In this document: positions 15,139 to 23,321 of the stretch, in pieces
Numbering within the stretch: the first letter of the stretch is position 1
Layout: the number at the start of each line of letters is the position of its first letter
Assembly (NCBI RefSeq): GCF_900088415.1
Contig: NZ_FLLQ01000007.1
Location: forward strand, 62,001-126,000
Direction: 5' to 3'
Origin: Vibrio mediterranei
Lineage (GTDB): Bacteria > Pseudomonadota > Gammaproteobacteria > Enterobacterales > Vibrionaceae
DNA: 64,000 bases
Notes under the pieces: model-generated
What the model saw: the letters and a program-made list of their open reading frames with translations, nothing else
What the model was told of the DNA's origin: nothing
Databases searched by the model: none
Made by a program: the position numbers and the translations under genes

Positions 15139-15268
15139 TCGGGTTTCTCTGTGGTTCTAGTATGTAATAGATGTTGTTAACATTCTGTCCACCGCTCCCC
15201 ATCGAACGAATTGCATTTAGCTCGATTTCCCAATCTGCCAACGTTACCGTATTAGAAATCTGTAACAT
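15131..15268 (-). pseudogene. arfB: arfB, 5' part of the host gene fused to element sequence
   Basis: The host start codon (15266-15268) and first 31 codons (MLQISNTVTLADWEIELNAI, then RSMGSGGQNVN) are intact. After the crossover the frame continues 14 codons into the element (NIYYILEPQRNPNA) and stops at 15131-15133. This 45-residue peptide has the GGQ but not the rest of the domain or tail, so it cannot act as ArfB. Its stop overlaps the start of the element's arfB. The host start is 7 bp after the stop of the Dabb gene, so both are in one operon whose promoter now drives the replacement copy. Confidence 0.9.
15150..15200. other. att site, right junction of the arfB element
   Basis: TCTAGTAT (15156-15163) lies 10 bp from TT at 15174-15175, mirroring the left end. 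Host arfB resumes at 15176 as GTTAACATTCTGTCC (antisense of GGACAGAATGTTAAC). The rebuilt attB has TT between GGAAACC and GTTAACA. Confidence 0.85.
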
Positions 15269-15275
15269 GCTGAAT

Positions 15276-15572
15276 TTAAACTGAGTAATCGAATACGATA
15301 ATGTCGTCTAAAATCGGTCTGAACACCGATTTTAGAGCATCATGTTCGGGGTGAGGCAGATAGTTCTGTCGACCATTTTCATCCTTGAATGTCATCATTA
15401 CGCTGTGCGTATAGGATTTATTTTTACCTTCTGGGCTATCGTTCACACCCCACTCTACCGCTTCCACTCCTGCTATTTTTTTGGGCATAGCCTCAAACAA
15501 AGCCATAAGTTCGTTAATGCTTTGCTCTGTTGCTTTTTCGTTGAATCGAATCAACAAGATATGTCTAATCAT
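15276..15572 (-). CDS. Dabb family (stress-responsive A/B barrel) protein
   Basis: A 98-residue protein, MIRHILLIRFNEKATEQSI to FDYSV, with the ferredoxin-like dimeric A/B barrel pattern (HxxxxRF, central AVEWG, and YLPHPEHDALKS). An in-frame GTG at 15602 would add 10 residues, but the ATG at 15572 gives the family's usual length and N-terminus. Function unknown. It is the first gene of the operon whose second gene is arfB. Confidence 0.85.
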   Translation of the reverse strand: MIRHILLIRFNEKATEQSINELMALFEAMPKKIAGVEAVEWGVNDSPEGKNKSYTHSVMMTFKDENGRQNYLPHPEHDALKSVFRPILDDIIVFDYSV

Positions 15573-15646
15573 TACTAAAGTTCTACTTAGCGAATCAATC
15601 ACTCGATACTACAGAAATTCAACCACAGTGACTAGACAAGGACATT

Positions 15647-15847
15647 TTAGTAGTGCCCTATTCCGCCATGAAAGCCGCTAAAAATGCCACCAAATATCAT
15701 ACCAAAGAGGCTAAATATCAACCCAAGGATGATCATAGCTGGTATTGATGCGATGGCGAACTTGACCATAAATATCACCATAGATAGAAATGGCATTTTG
15801 ATGTCTACGACTGTCACTTCGCTATTCTTTGTATTTTCTTCCGTCAT
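15647..15847 (-). CDS. Small membrane protein, function unknown
   Basis: A 66-residue protein with an 18-residue polar N-terminus and two hydrophobic stretches (about 20-38 and 40-55), the second Gly-rich and ending GGIFSGFHGGIGHY. AGAGG lies 7 bp before the ATG. Not recognised beyond being a small membrane protein. Confidence 0.65.
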   Translation of the reverse strand: MTEENTKNSEVTVVDIKMPFLSMVIFMVKFAIASIPAMIILGLIFSLFGMIFGGIFSGFHGGIGHY

Positions 15848-15959
15848 AATCGTACCTCTGAGCTTTTATATTCAACTTATTTAATAACTAATGTTACAGA
15901 TAATAAAAAGGCTCTAATTTATGAAATTAGAGCCCTATCAATGAATAATTGTGTTGATA

Positions 15960-17651
15960 CTATGCGTTAGACTCAGACTTCAATTTATCCACCATATGTA
16001 AATGCACGTCTTGTTGAGGGAAAGGTATAGAAATGCCCTCTTTATCAAAGCGTAATTTAACCTCTTTAGTCACATCCCAATACACATCCCAGTAATCATC
16101 TGTTTTTACCCATGGTCGAACGATGAAGTCTACTGATGAGGTATTCAGTGTATGAACTCGAATGTTAGGCTCTGGTGATTTAAGAACCGCAGGGTGAGCC
16201 TCGATAATCTCATGTAAAACAGATTCAGCTTTGAGCAAGTCATCTCCATAACCAATACCAAACACCATATCTACTCGACGAGTACGCTCGTGAGTAACGT
16301 TTTTGATAACGTCTCCCCAGATCTTACTGTTAGGAACAATGATAATTTGGTTATCAAAGGTGCGAATCGTGGTATTGACCAAACTCATATGACTTACCTT
16401 ACCATCTACACCACCAGCAAAAACAAAATCACCAACATCAAATGGGCGGTAGATAAGAAGCATCATACCCGCTGCGAAGTTAGATAATGTATCTTGTAGC
16501 GCAAAACCAATAATCACACCTGCGATACCGAAACCCGTCAAGATAGGCGCTAAATTAAGCCCTATCTGTGACAGCCCAACCATGATACCGATAATCCAAA
16601 CAATATTTCCCGACATAGACACAAAGAAGTTCTGCATCAAGTGAGAGAGCTTCAAGTTCTTGTTATGAACTGCTTTTGTCACAATCTTGCGTACCAGTTT
16701 TACAACGGCGCGTGTAACAAAAAGAATAAGAATGAATATAAACACTTGGAATAGTTGCTGTGGTGCGTTATCGCCTAGCCAATCAACGGCGGCACTCCAC
16801 CAATAACTCAACAGCGAAATCAACACTTTTGAATCTAAAATGTCTTGAGTGATATTCCCAGTTACAGAGAATACTTGTCTTTTATATTCAGACGTTTCTA
16901 AACCAACGTCATCACCTAGAACGATCAAATTACGAAGACTTTCTGTTTCAATGCCAATACGCTGCTTAAGCACTAACTGACTAGTTTGAAGTGCAGCTTT
17001 GTCTCCTTCTGGCGCCGATGCCAACTGAGAATTGATCGCCTCCACCTGTTGGTTGAAATATTCAATCGACGCTGACGTTAACCTCAGGTTTTTCGCGACT
17101 AGTACTTCAAACTGCGCTTCACCACTCTCATCCTGAACTCCAAGTTTGTTCAGCCACATCAGGTTTTGCCATGCCGCATTAAAGGTGGCGTTCAAATAGT
17201 CTTGAACTTCACTATAAGTATTTAAAATGGACAGTTTATTCTCAGCTTTAGCGCTATTGAACTGCTCTCCAACCGTTTTTAACTTATCTTCTAGATAAGT
17301 TTTCGCGCCTTCTGTATATTTTTGCTGGAACCGTACCTGTTCAATGAGCATATCTTTTGGTAAATCATTAGATTCAACCGCGCTACCGATGACATCTCTT
17401 AGCTCATTGTTTTTATTGAAGAGGCGGAATTGAATAGCGTCTTTTTGATCTCCACTAGAAGCTTTGAGTGATTCCGAAAGATCTCTTATCTCCGCGTTAA
17501 TTTTGTCTAAGGCTACTTGAGCCTTTGGAGGTGGTACCCTAGTAGGAGTATCATCTTGAGCTAAGGCAATGCCACTCATCATCGACATTACGAATACAAC
17601 AAATACTGCAATAGCATTAGTCTTTAAAAATTGAGGGAAACAAACACTCAT
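15960..17651 (-). CDS. MscS-family mechanosensitive channel, large periplasmic domain
   Basis: A 563-residue channel protein. A signal peptide (about 1-31) is followed by a coiled-coil-rich periplasmic region (about 40-270), then three to four membrane helices (about 300-420) that include the pore motif GFGIAGVIIGFALQDTLSNFAAGM, then the cytoplasmic beta domain with VDGKVSHMSLVNTTIRTFDNQ and PNSKIWGDVIKNVTHE. It gates on membrane tension to release osmolytes. It is closely related in every domain to the gene at 53198-54871. Confidence 0.9.
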   Translation of the reverse strand: MSVCFPQFLKTNAIAVFVVFVMSMMSGIALAQDDTPTRVPPPKAQVALDKINAEIRDLSESLKASSGDQKDAIQFRLFNKNNELRDVIGSAVESNDLPKDMLIEQVRFQQKYTEGAKTYLEDKLKTVGEQFNSAKAENKLSILNTYSEVQDYLNATFNAAWQNLMWLNKLGVQDESGEAQFEVLVAKNLRLTSASIEYFNQQVEAINSQLASAPEGDKAALQTSQLVLKQRIGIETESLRNLIVLGDDVGLETSEYKRQVFSVTGNITQDILDSKVLISLLSYWWSAAVDWLGDNAPQQLFQVFIFILILFVTRAVVKLVRKIVTKAVHNKNLKLSHLMQNFFVSMSGNIVWIIGIMVGLSQIGLNLAPILTGFGIAGVIIGFALQDTLSNFAAGMMLLIYRPFDVGDFVFAGGVDGKVSHMSLVNTTIRTFDNQIIIVPNSKIWGDVIKNVTHERTRRVDMVFGIGYGDDLLKAESVLHEIIEAHPAVLKSPEPNIRVHTLNTSSVDFIVRPWVKTDDYWDVYWDVTKEVKLRFDKEGISIPFPQQDVHLHMVDKLKSESNA

Positions 17652-17979
17652 TCACAACTCCCTGAAGGTGTTAAGTTTAGATTAATTGCTTTAATGATAG
17701 GTCATAAAACCATTTGTACACGCATCTCTAGATAGAGATTGATGACATGATCACCCTTGCCATAGTCTTCGGTGTCATCTGTATGAAAACTATCGACTAT
17801 GCTTAGGTAGATTCTGACAACACGCCTATGTGATTCGAGGCCAATGCGCTTTATCCTTCTCATATTATAAAATGCCATGATTTTACCTGACGGCCATTGT
17901 TATCACCTAGTGTTCTACCCTATTATGCGTGCCACAGATTAGTTCGATTCAATTCATCACATTAAGATGAGGATGTAAC
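17652..17979. promoter_or_regulatory. Divergent intergenic region with a perfect dyad
   Basis: 328 bp between the leftward mscS-type gene and the rightward lipoprotein. ATCTCTA-GA-TAGAGAT (17724-17739) is a perfect 16-bp inverted repeat about 73 bp upstream of the mscS start, a possible operator. Nothing else stands out. Confidence 0.4.
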
Positions 17980-18537
17980 ATGAAGTTTCGCCGATTATTA
18001 TTCCTAGCTATTATTCTCATCGCCAGTGGATGTTCATCATTGAGTGAACAGCAAAAATTAGCCGAGCGGAATGAACTCGACACTATGGCGCAAACCACTA
18101 TATCGGAGTTACTAAAAAAAGAACCACACTTGCAAGCTCAAATGAATGAAGCATTAGCGTACGGTGTTGCAAACATGAAAGTGACCAAAGTCCCTGTTGT
18201 GGGTGTCGGAGGCGGCGAAGGTGTTATGGTAATAAAAGGTGCTGAGCCACATATCTACTTTACGGTCAAACGACTTGATTTCGGTGCTGGCTGGGGTGCA
18301 CGTTCATACAAAGTATTGATTCTTCTAAACACACAAGAGTTGGTCGATGATTGGAAAGACGGTGAATGGAAATTTGAAATTGGAGCGGAAGCCTCTGCAG
18401 GCAGCGCCGCAGCACAAGGTTCTTCTGGTGATATGAACCCCGAGTTCACTCTGCATGTGTTGTCTGACGGCGGAGCGTCAGCAACTGTCACAGCCAGAGT
18501 TATTCGCGCTAAAGTTAACCAGTCACTTACTGACTAG
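17980..18537 (+). CDS. SYLF/Ysc84-like lipoprotein
   Basis: A 185-residue protein with lipobox LIASGCSS (Cys18), so it is a lipoprotein. The mature part carries the Ysc84/SYLF-like pattern: a helix (TISELLKKEPHLQAQMNEALAYGVAN), then GVGGGEGVMVIK, and a C-terminal Gly/Ala-rich strand region. The family is associated with lipid binding, but the function in bacteria is not settled. The start has GAGGA about 8 bp upstream. The gene is followed 6 bp later by the end of the convergent APH-like gene. Confidence 0.75.
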   Translation: MKFRRLLFLAIILIASGCSSLSEQQKLAERNELDTMAQTTISELLKKEPHLQAQMNEALAYGVANMKVTKVPVVGVGGGEGVMVIKGAEPHIYFTVKRLDFGAGWGARSYKVLILLNTQELVDDWKDGEWKFEIGAEASAGSAAAQGSSGDMNPEFTLHVLSDGGASATVTARVIRAKVNQSLTD

Positions 18538-18543
18538 ACAAGC

Positions 18544-19299
18544 CTATCGAATGCCACGAGTAATCTCATCATAGTTGCGTAGCAGATAATCAATATCGTT
18601 GAGGTAGCTGCGCCTATGACCTTCCTCTATGCATTGCTGCATACCTTGATCCCCCTCATTGGCCTTGTCTTCCATAAAGCTGGCGAGATACCTTAAACGA
18701 GACACCATCGTTTCAACCAATTTAAAGCGGCTTACTGTATCTATTTCATACGCATCCAGATATGCTTTTGCCCGACGTACTTGTTGAACGATATCACCGA
18801 GTTTATCTACCGAGTTGGTTTTGAAAGGTGCCCAGCAATAGACAGAATACGATAAATCCCACAACCTTGAGCCTGGATGAACGGTATCAAAATCAAATAC
18901 CCCGACGACATTATTCGCCTCTAATGCCACGTTGTAGGGTGCAAAGTCCCCATGACACATAACTTCAGATTCGGTGTCTGAGCTCAGCATCCAATCTAAA
19001 CGTGCGACATCATACTGCTCAATAAATCCAACACTCGCGTCATGAAGCCGCCTTTGCAGTCTCGCCGCTGTTTCCAGTGCCTGTAGACTGGCTATTTCCT
19101 CAAGTAACGGATAGTTAAATGTTTTGCCTTTTACCAATGAAAGTGTCTCATTATCGTTATCCAGAGCGAGTACTTTAGGAACGTAATGGATGCCTTGCTG
19201 CTCTAAGAACTTAAGGAAAATATGTACAGAACGAGACCATGGACTTGCAGGCCTGATAACCGTGTCGGTCTTTACTACAATGGGGCTCATTGGTTTCAC
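18544..19299 (-). CDS. Aminoglycoside phosphotransferase (APH) family protein
   Basis: A 251-residue small-molecule kinase. MCHGDFAPYNVAL holds the catalytic Asp and Asn, and VGVFDFDTVHPGSRLWDLSY the metal-binding Asp. The N-lobe is shorter than in true aminoglycoside kinases, so antibiotic resistance should not be assumed; the substrate is unknown. First of a leftward accessory gene run. Confidence 0.8.
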   Translation of the reverse strand: MKPMSPIVVKTDTVIRPASPWSRSVHIFLKFLEQQGIHYVPKVLALDNDNETLSLVKGKTFNYPLLEEIASLQALETAARLQRRLHDASVGFIEQYDVARLDWMLSSDTESEVMCHGDFAPYNVALEANNVVGVFDFDTVHPGSRLWDLSYSVYCWAPFKTNSVDKLGDIVQQVRRAKAYLDAYEIDTVSRFKLVETMVSRLRYLASFMEDKANEGDQGMQQCIEEGHRRSYLNDIDYLLRNYDEITRGIR

Positions 19300-19314
19300 T
19301 CATTAAGGTTAAAA

Positions 19315-19752
19315 TTAAATATCGACGTTTGCAGAGGCATTGAATGAATACATTTTGACTTCTTTTCGCACTTCCCACCCCATAGAACGATAAAACTCTT
19401 GTACAGCCTCGTTGTCAGCTTTAACAAATAAGTGCGTTTTCTCGATACCAATTTGAGCAAAAGAGTCCGTCACTTTCTCCACCAGTGTTTTACCTATTCG
19501 TTTTCCACGATGCTGGGATGCAACCGCCAAATGCTGCAGGTAGCCACGCCTCCCATCTGTTCCTGCTAAGACAGCACCCACTACTTCTCCATGTAGGATG
19601 GCCACAAAACTCATATTCGGATTTTTATCTAGATAAGCAATGATGTTGTCGCGGTTATCCGCCTCTCGAATCACCATATGATCAGTTTGCCGCCACAAAG
19701 TCATCACGTTATCGTAGTCGGCGATTTGCATCTCGCGGAAAGTTACGCTCAC
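19315..19752 (-). CDS. GNAT family N-acetyltransferase
   Basis: A 145-residue GNAT protein: GYLQHLAVASQHRGKRIGKTLVEKV (acetyl-CoA loop RGKRIG near residue 85), and AVQEFYRSMGWEVR near the end. The N-terminus DYDNVMTLWRQTD resembles the YpeA-like group. Substrate unknown. Confidence 0.82.
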   Translation of the reverse strand: MSVTFREMQIADYDNVMTLWRQTDHMVIREADNRDNIIAYLDKNPNMSFVAILHGEVVGAVLAGTDGRRGYLQHLAVASQHRGKRIGKTLVEKVTDSFAQIGIEKTHLFVKADNEAVQEFYRSMGWEVRKEVKMYSFNASANVDI

Positions 19753-19802
19753 TTGAGTTACTCCTTTTTACTCAGGTCATTCTTTTTGTCTAGAGCCTGC
19801 TT

Positions 19803-20222
19803 TCAGGTACAAGGATATTTAGACTCCATTTCTGCTACTGCTTTTACAAGCAGTAACTCTAAAGCTTTCAGGTCGATTTTTGATAGGTTATTTATGTAAA
19901 GACATGACTTTGCCGTTCTGAACTGGCCAAGTTTCTCCAGTTCGGATTGGAGATTGTCAAAGCCTTGCATGATATAAAGGGTCAGGTTCTGTTTCCGTGG
20001 CGAAAAGCCCGTCATCATCCAAGAATACGTTCCTCGAGTGTTAGTGTAACGGTATTCGCCAAAGCCGATAATGCTTTCTCCCCACATAACAGGTTGCCGC
20101 CCAGTCACTTTGGTAAACATTGTGAGCAAAGTCTCAGCCTCTCTCCTTCTTTGCTCATTCTTAACTGATTCAATAAAAGCACTGGGGTCTTCTGTTGTAG
20201 GACGAGTTTTTAGCGTGGTCAT
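19803..20222 (-). CDS. DUF1801 domain protein
   Basis: A 139-residue soluble protein with the DUF1801 pattern: DPSAFIESVKNEQRRREAETLL, MWGESIIGFGEYRY, and a C-terminal LKALELLLVKAVAEME. The family (relatives of B. subtilis YdhG) has a proposed but poorly supported iron-related role; function open. Confidence 0.82.
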   Translation of the reverse strand: MTTLKTRPTTEDPSAFIESVKNEQRRREAETLLTMFTKVTGRQPVMWGESIIGFGEYRYTNTRGTYSWMMTGFSPRKQNLTLYIMQGFDNLQSELEKLGQFRTAKSCLYINNLSKIDLKALELLLVKAVAEMESKYPCT

Positions 20223-20268
20223 CGTTATTCCTTATCAGATGGTCCCGCGTGTTCTCACATTGCGCGAA

Positions 20269-22170
20269 CTACATGAATTTATGCTTGTGGTCATAAAAAT
20301 TCATAACGTGTTTCAATGCCCAATCTCGATAGCGGTCCGCTTCAATGAGCACATCGTGTCTTGCGTGAGGTATGGTCAATATTCGAGAGCTCGTACACTT
20401 TTCATTAAACGAATCTTGTGCCGATAGGGAAACGACATTGTCACCTTCTGGTTGAATAATTAAGATTGGCGTTTTGATGTTTTTCGCTTGGGAAATACAT
20501 GTTTTACCCGCAGCCATCGCTTCCGTAATCCACTTGGGGCTCACTCCACCAAGTCTTAGTTTGGGGTGATTATTCAATAGGTCACTGTATGCTTTAAAAC
20601 GCGTTGGACTACTTGTATGATCATTTCCTTCAAACGTTTTGGTTACAAACGCAGTTTGCTTGGGTGCAAAGTGCGGCGTTTTCTGCAGCTGACTGATCAT
20701 CTTAATCGTTGCGGTTTGTATGCCACCTACCACCTTAGGTAGCTTGATTCCAAACATTGGACTCGTCAACGCACACGCTTTAATCGTGTCAGGGTATTTT
20801 GCAATAAATTGCGTCGCAATCGCTCCGCCCATTGAGTGCGCCAACATCATCACTTCATCGCTGTCTTTGTTGCGAACCACATTCTCGACAAACTGCGCTA
20901 AATCATCCACATAATGGACAAACTGATCAATATGACCCAACTCGCTATTTTCAACCAATCGTTCTGACTCACCTTGCCCTCGATGATCAAAAGAGTAAAC
21001 ACTAAAATGCTGGCTGAGTTCATACATTAACTCTTTATATTTCCAACACGACTCATTGCGGCCTTGTACTAAAACCAACGCTCGATTCAGGTTTTGTGGG
21101 TTGACATTGACCCAAGCAATATCACAATCCATCGCGCCTTTAAAATGACCGCGAGTTCGATTCTCCCAAACCTCATCGATTTTTTGGTGATAAGCATCAT
21201 CATTGGCAAATTCTGATGTCACGATTTTATGCCGTTTATATGGTGTATAGGGAATATCGAGTTTTCTGCCGACGCTTTCCACAAATAAGCGCCCTAAACG
21301 CACACCATGCATATAATCCGCATCAAGTTGTTTTTTAGTACTGCCAATAACTGAAGACTTAAGATTTATTGCCGGCGAGATTTCGTAAATGTTAACGTCA
21401 TCAGGTGGTGATGCGAGAAAACGCTGTGTTTTACGATAGCTTTCCTCATGCTTGATAAGAATTGCTGATAGTTCACTCATCGTTTTAGTTGGCGCTCGTT
21501 TTAAAATGGCTTCCAACAGCGGATGATGGTCGTCAAAATCGATAGGCATAGTACGAACGACCACAATATGTTTGTAGCCTCGACGATAAGCCTCCTCTAC
21601 CGGGATTGGAGCTGAAACACCACCATCCAGCCACCGTGCATCATCAAACACAACGGGGTTTTTATGCAATGCGGGAATAGCACATGACGCCCTTAGCACA
21701 TTTTTCCAGTTATCAACCGTGACATCAAAGCACTCTGAGGTCAGCTTTTGAGCATGTGTGGCGACCGCTATAACCTGTTTAGTCTTCAACAGGTCCGAGC
21801 CCTTATCCCAATTCAGTGGAATATTGACTTCCGCACTGTCGACCAAAAAGTCTAAATCCAACCCCTCGCCACTTAAGAGGTATTTAGTGAGCTTGAAAAA
21901 CTCGGGATGGCGAGTTGCTTCTGCTATGACTTTATAGGCATGACCTTGGTGTCCACAGATATAGGAAGCGAGATTCAACGAACCAGCGGACGTACCAATA
22001 AGCAAATCAAATGGATTGAAGTCGGCACGTAAAAAAGCGTCAAGAACACCTGCGGTAAAGATTCCTCGTTGCCCTCCACCTTCGGTCACCAAGGCTATTT
22101 TATCTACATGTTGTTGGCGCAACATAAAGTTGTCGTGATGTTTGCTGCTTATGATGTATCGCTTGCCCAT
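20269..22170 (-). CDS. Patatin-like phospholipase fused to a PldB-type lysophospholipase
   Basis: One 633-residue protein with two separate hydrolases. Residues about 24-320 are a patatin domain: oxyanion loop GGGQRG at 31-36, nucleophile GTSAGS (Ser61), and the dyad Asp in DGG at 182-184. Residues about 345-630 are an alpha/beta hydrolase of the PldB/monoacylglycerol lipase type: FDHRGQGES at about 394-402, nucleophile AHSMGG (Ser446), acidic QPEGDN near 592, and His in PHARHDV near 613. Both sites look complete. The enzyme could remove both acyl chains of a phospholipid in sequence. No signal peptide is evident, so it is probably cytoplasmic or peripheral. Confidence 0.88.
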   Translation of the reverse strand: MGKRYIISSKHHDNFMLRQQHVDKIALVTEGGGQRGIFTAGVLDAFLRADFNPFDLLIGTSAGSLNLASYICGHQGHAYKVIAEATRHPEFFKLTKYLLSGEGLDLDFLVDSAEVNIPLNWDKGSDLLKTKQVIAVATHAQKLTSECFDVTVDNWKNVLRASCAIPALHKNPVVFDDARWLDGGVSAPIPVEEAYRRGYKHIVVVRTMPIDFDDHHPLLEAILKRAPTKTMSELSAILIKHEESYRKTQRFLASPPDDVNIYEISPAINLKSSVIGSTKKQLDADYMHGVRLGRLFVESVGRKLDIPYTPYKRHKIVTSEFANDDAYHQKIDEVWENRTRGHFKGAMDCDIAWVNVNPQNLNRALVLVQGRNESCWKYKELMYELSQHFSVYSFDHRGQGESERLVENSELGHIDQFVHYVDDLAQFVENVVRNKDSDEVMMLAHSMGGAIATQFIAKYPDTIKACALTSPMFGIKLPKVVGGIQTATIKMISQLQKTPHFAPKQTAFVTKTFEGNDHTSSPTRFKAYSDLLNNHPKLRLGGVSPKWITEAMAAGKTCISQAKNIKTPILIIQPEGDNVVSLSAQDSFNEKCTSSRILTIPHARHDVLIEADRYRDWALKHVMNFYDHKHKFM

Positions 22171-22297
22171 GATGATTCCAAAATCTATTAAACGCTAAAA
22201 TCACTCAGTTCAGAATGTGTTGCCTAAAAAAAGTGTGAACTAAGGATAATATGGGGACAGTACCAAAATAAATTCAAGAAAATTTATAGGGCGTTAA

Positions 22298-22786
22298 TCA
22301 ATCTAAAACCTTTTGCCAATAGCCCACATCCAACCACTGCTCAAACTTAAATCCGATTTGCTTAAAGTGACCGACCTGCTGCATTCCCATCTTGTCATGA
22401 AACTTTACGCTGGCGTCATTTGGTAAGGTGATAACGCTCATAATATTCTTAACACCACGTGTCTGTAAGTCATTAAACAGTGCATCGTATAATCTGGAAC
22501 CTACACCTTTTATTGGTGTTTCATGGTCAACATACACAGAGGACTCAACTGTAAATCGGTAAGCACTGCGTGCATTCCATCTTTTTGCATAACAATAGCC
22601 AACCACTTGTCCTTGATGCTCATACACCAACCAAGGTAGAGCGGAATCAACAACAACGCGAATACGCTCAGCCATGTCTGCATCGGTTACAGGGTGTTCC
22701 TCAAACGTACATGTCGAATGAGCAATATAGTGATTGTAGATCCTAGCAATAGCTATACTGTCTGTCTCTTGAACATTTCTTATCAC
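22298..22786 (-). CDS. GNAT N-acetyltransferase, phosphinothricin-acetyltransferase-like
   Basis: A 162-residue GNAT close in pattern to the PAT/bar group: IRNVQETDSIAIARIYNHYIAHSTCTFEE at the N-terminus, SSVYVDHETPIKGVGSRLYDAL in the middle, and KFHDKMGMQQVGHFKQIGFKF near the end. The acetyl-CoA loop is less canonical (IKGVGS). Such genes in Vibrio are usually broad amine acetyltransferases. Confidence 0.82.
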   Translation of the reverse strand: MIRNVQETDSIAIARIYNHYIAHSTCTFEEHPVTDADMAERIRVVVDSALPWLVYEHQGQVVGYCYAKRWNARSAYRFTVESSVYVDHETPIKGVGSRLYDALFNDLQTRGVKNIMSVITLPNDASVKFHDKMGMQQVGHFKQIGFKFEQWLDVGYWQKVLD

Positions 22787-22787
22787 T

Positions 22788-23315
22788 TTACTCTCCTCTC
22801 TTCGTCACATTGCGCTGATAAATAATATCGTCGTACGTTTTTCCTCCGATAACATACGCCTCTTTCTCTATCGCTTTAATGTGGAATCCACATTTCTCTA
22901 GCACTCGTTCGGAGCCATGATTACCTTGAGTTACGACAGCATTAAACTTTGAGACGTCGAGTTGCGATATTCCCCAATCTAGAACGCATTTTAGCGACTC
23001 TGTAGCAATACCCATCCCTTGATATTCGGTGAGCATGAGGTAACCGACTTCTGCAACACGATTTGATACCTTGAACCCTGTAACACCGACTTTAGCTTGA
23101 TTACTTTTTAACACAATTGTCATGCATAACCACTGATCGCTACCTGGCTGCCAAACCGGTAGTCGCTCTTCGAATCGTTGTTTAATTTCGTCCATCGAAG
23201 GGGCATCAAAACACAAACGGATAATCTCTGGATCTTGGTGTAATAGTCGGAAAAGCTTGAAGTCACTACGACCAATTTGTCTCAGCTGCAATCGAGGTGT
23301 CTCTAGAGTAAGCAT
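22788..23315 (-). CDS. GNAT N-acetyltransferase, RimL-like
   Basis: A 175-residue protein of the RimJ/RimL group: LETPRLQLRQIGRSDF start, GYLMLTEYQGMGIATESLK (acetyl-CoA loop) near residue 95, and SERVLEKCGFH near 135. It overlaps neither neighbour, but is 1 bp from the next GNAT gene, consistent with one transcript. Confidence 0.85.
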   Translation of the reverse strand: MLTLETPRLQLRQIGRSDFKLFRLLHQDPEIIRLCFDAPSMDEIKQRFEERLPVWQPGSDQWLCMTIVLKSNQAKVGVTGFKVSNRVAEVGYLMLTEYQGMGIATESLKCVLDWGISQLDVSKFNAVVTQGNHGSERVLEKCGFHIKAIEKEAYVIGGKTYDDIIYQRNVTKRGE

Positions 23316-23321
23316 GGTTAA

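Larger units (their letters stand above)
4530..15175. mobile_element. Integrated element in arfB carrying a replacement arfB (about 10.6 kb)
   Basis: The borders are set by three independent observations. Host arfB is split into two complementary pieces at 4527 and 15176. Rejoining these restores the reading frame. Joining the element ends gives a perfectly centred attP dyad. Gene content in order: large serine recombinase, DUF3102-like protein, secreted small protein, frameshifted Abi_C-like gene, HEPN protein, small serine resolvase, second HEPN protein, ribbon-helix-helix-like peptide, RepA-type helicase, PD-(D/E)xK-like protein, three small genes including a DUF5681/TerS-like one, a 36-residue hydrophobic peptide and a full arfB. 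Structural, lysis and conjugation genes are absent, so it is either a phage satellite or a mobilizable island. Confidence 0.92.

Noticed and set aside
4530..15175. A complete prophage
   Set aside because: No capsid, portal, tail, lysis or large terminase genes are present.
15276..15602. Longer Dabb protein with start at 15602
   Set aside because: GTG with poor context; ATG 15572 gives the family's usual N-terminus.
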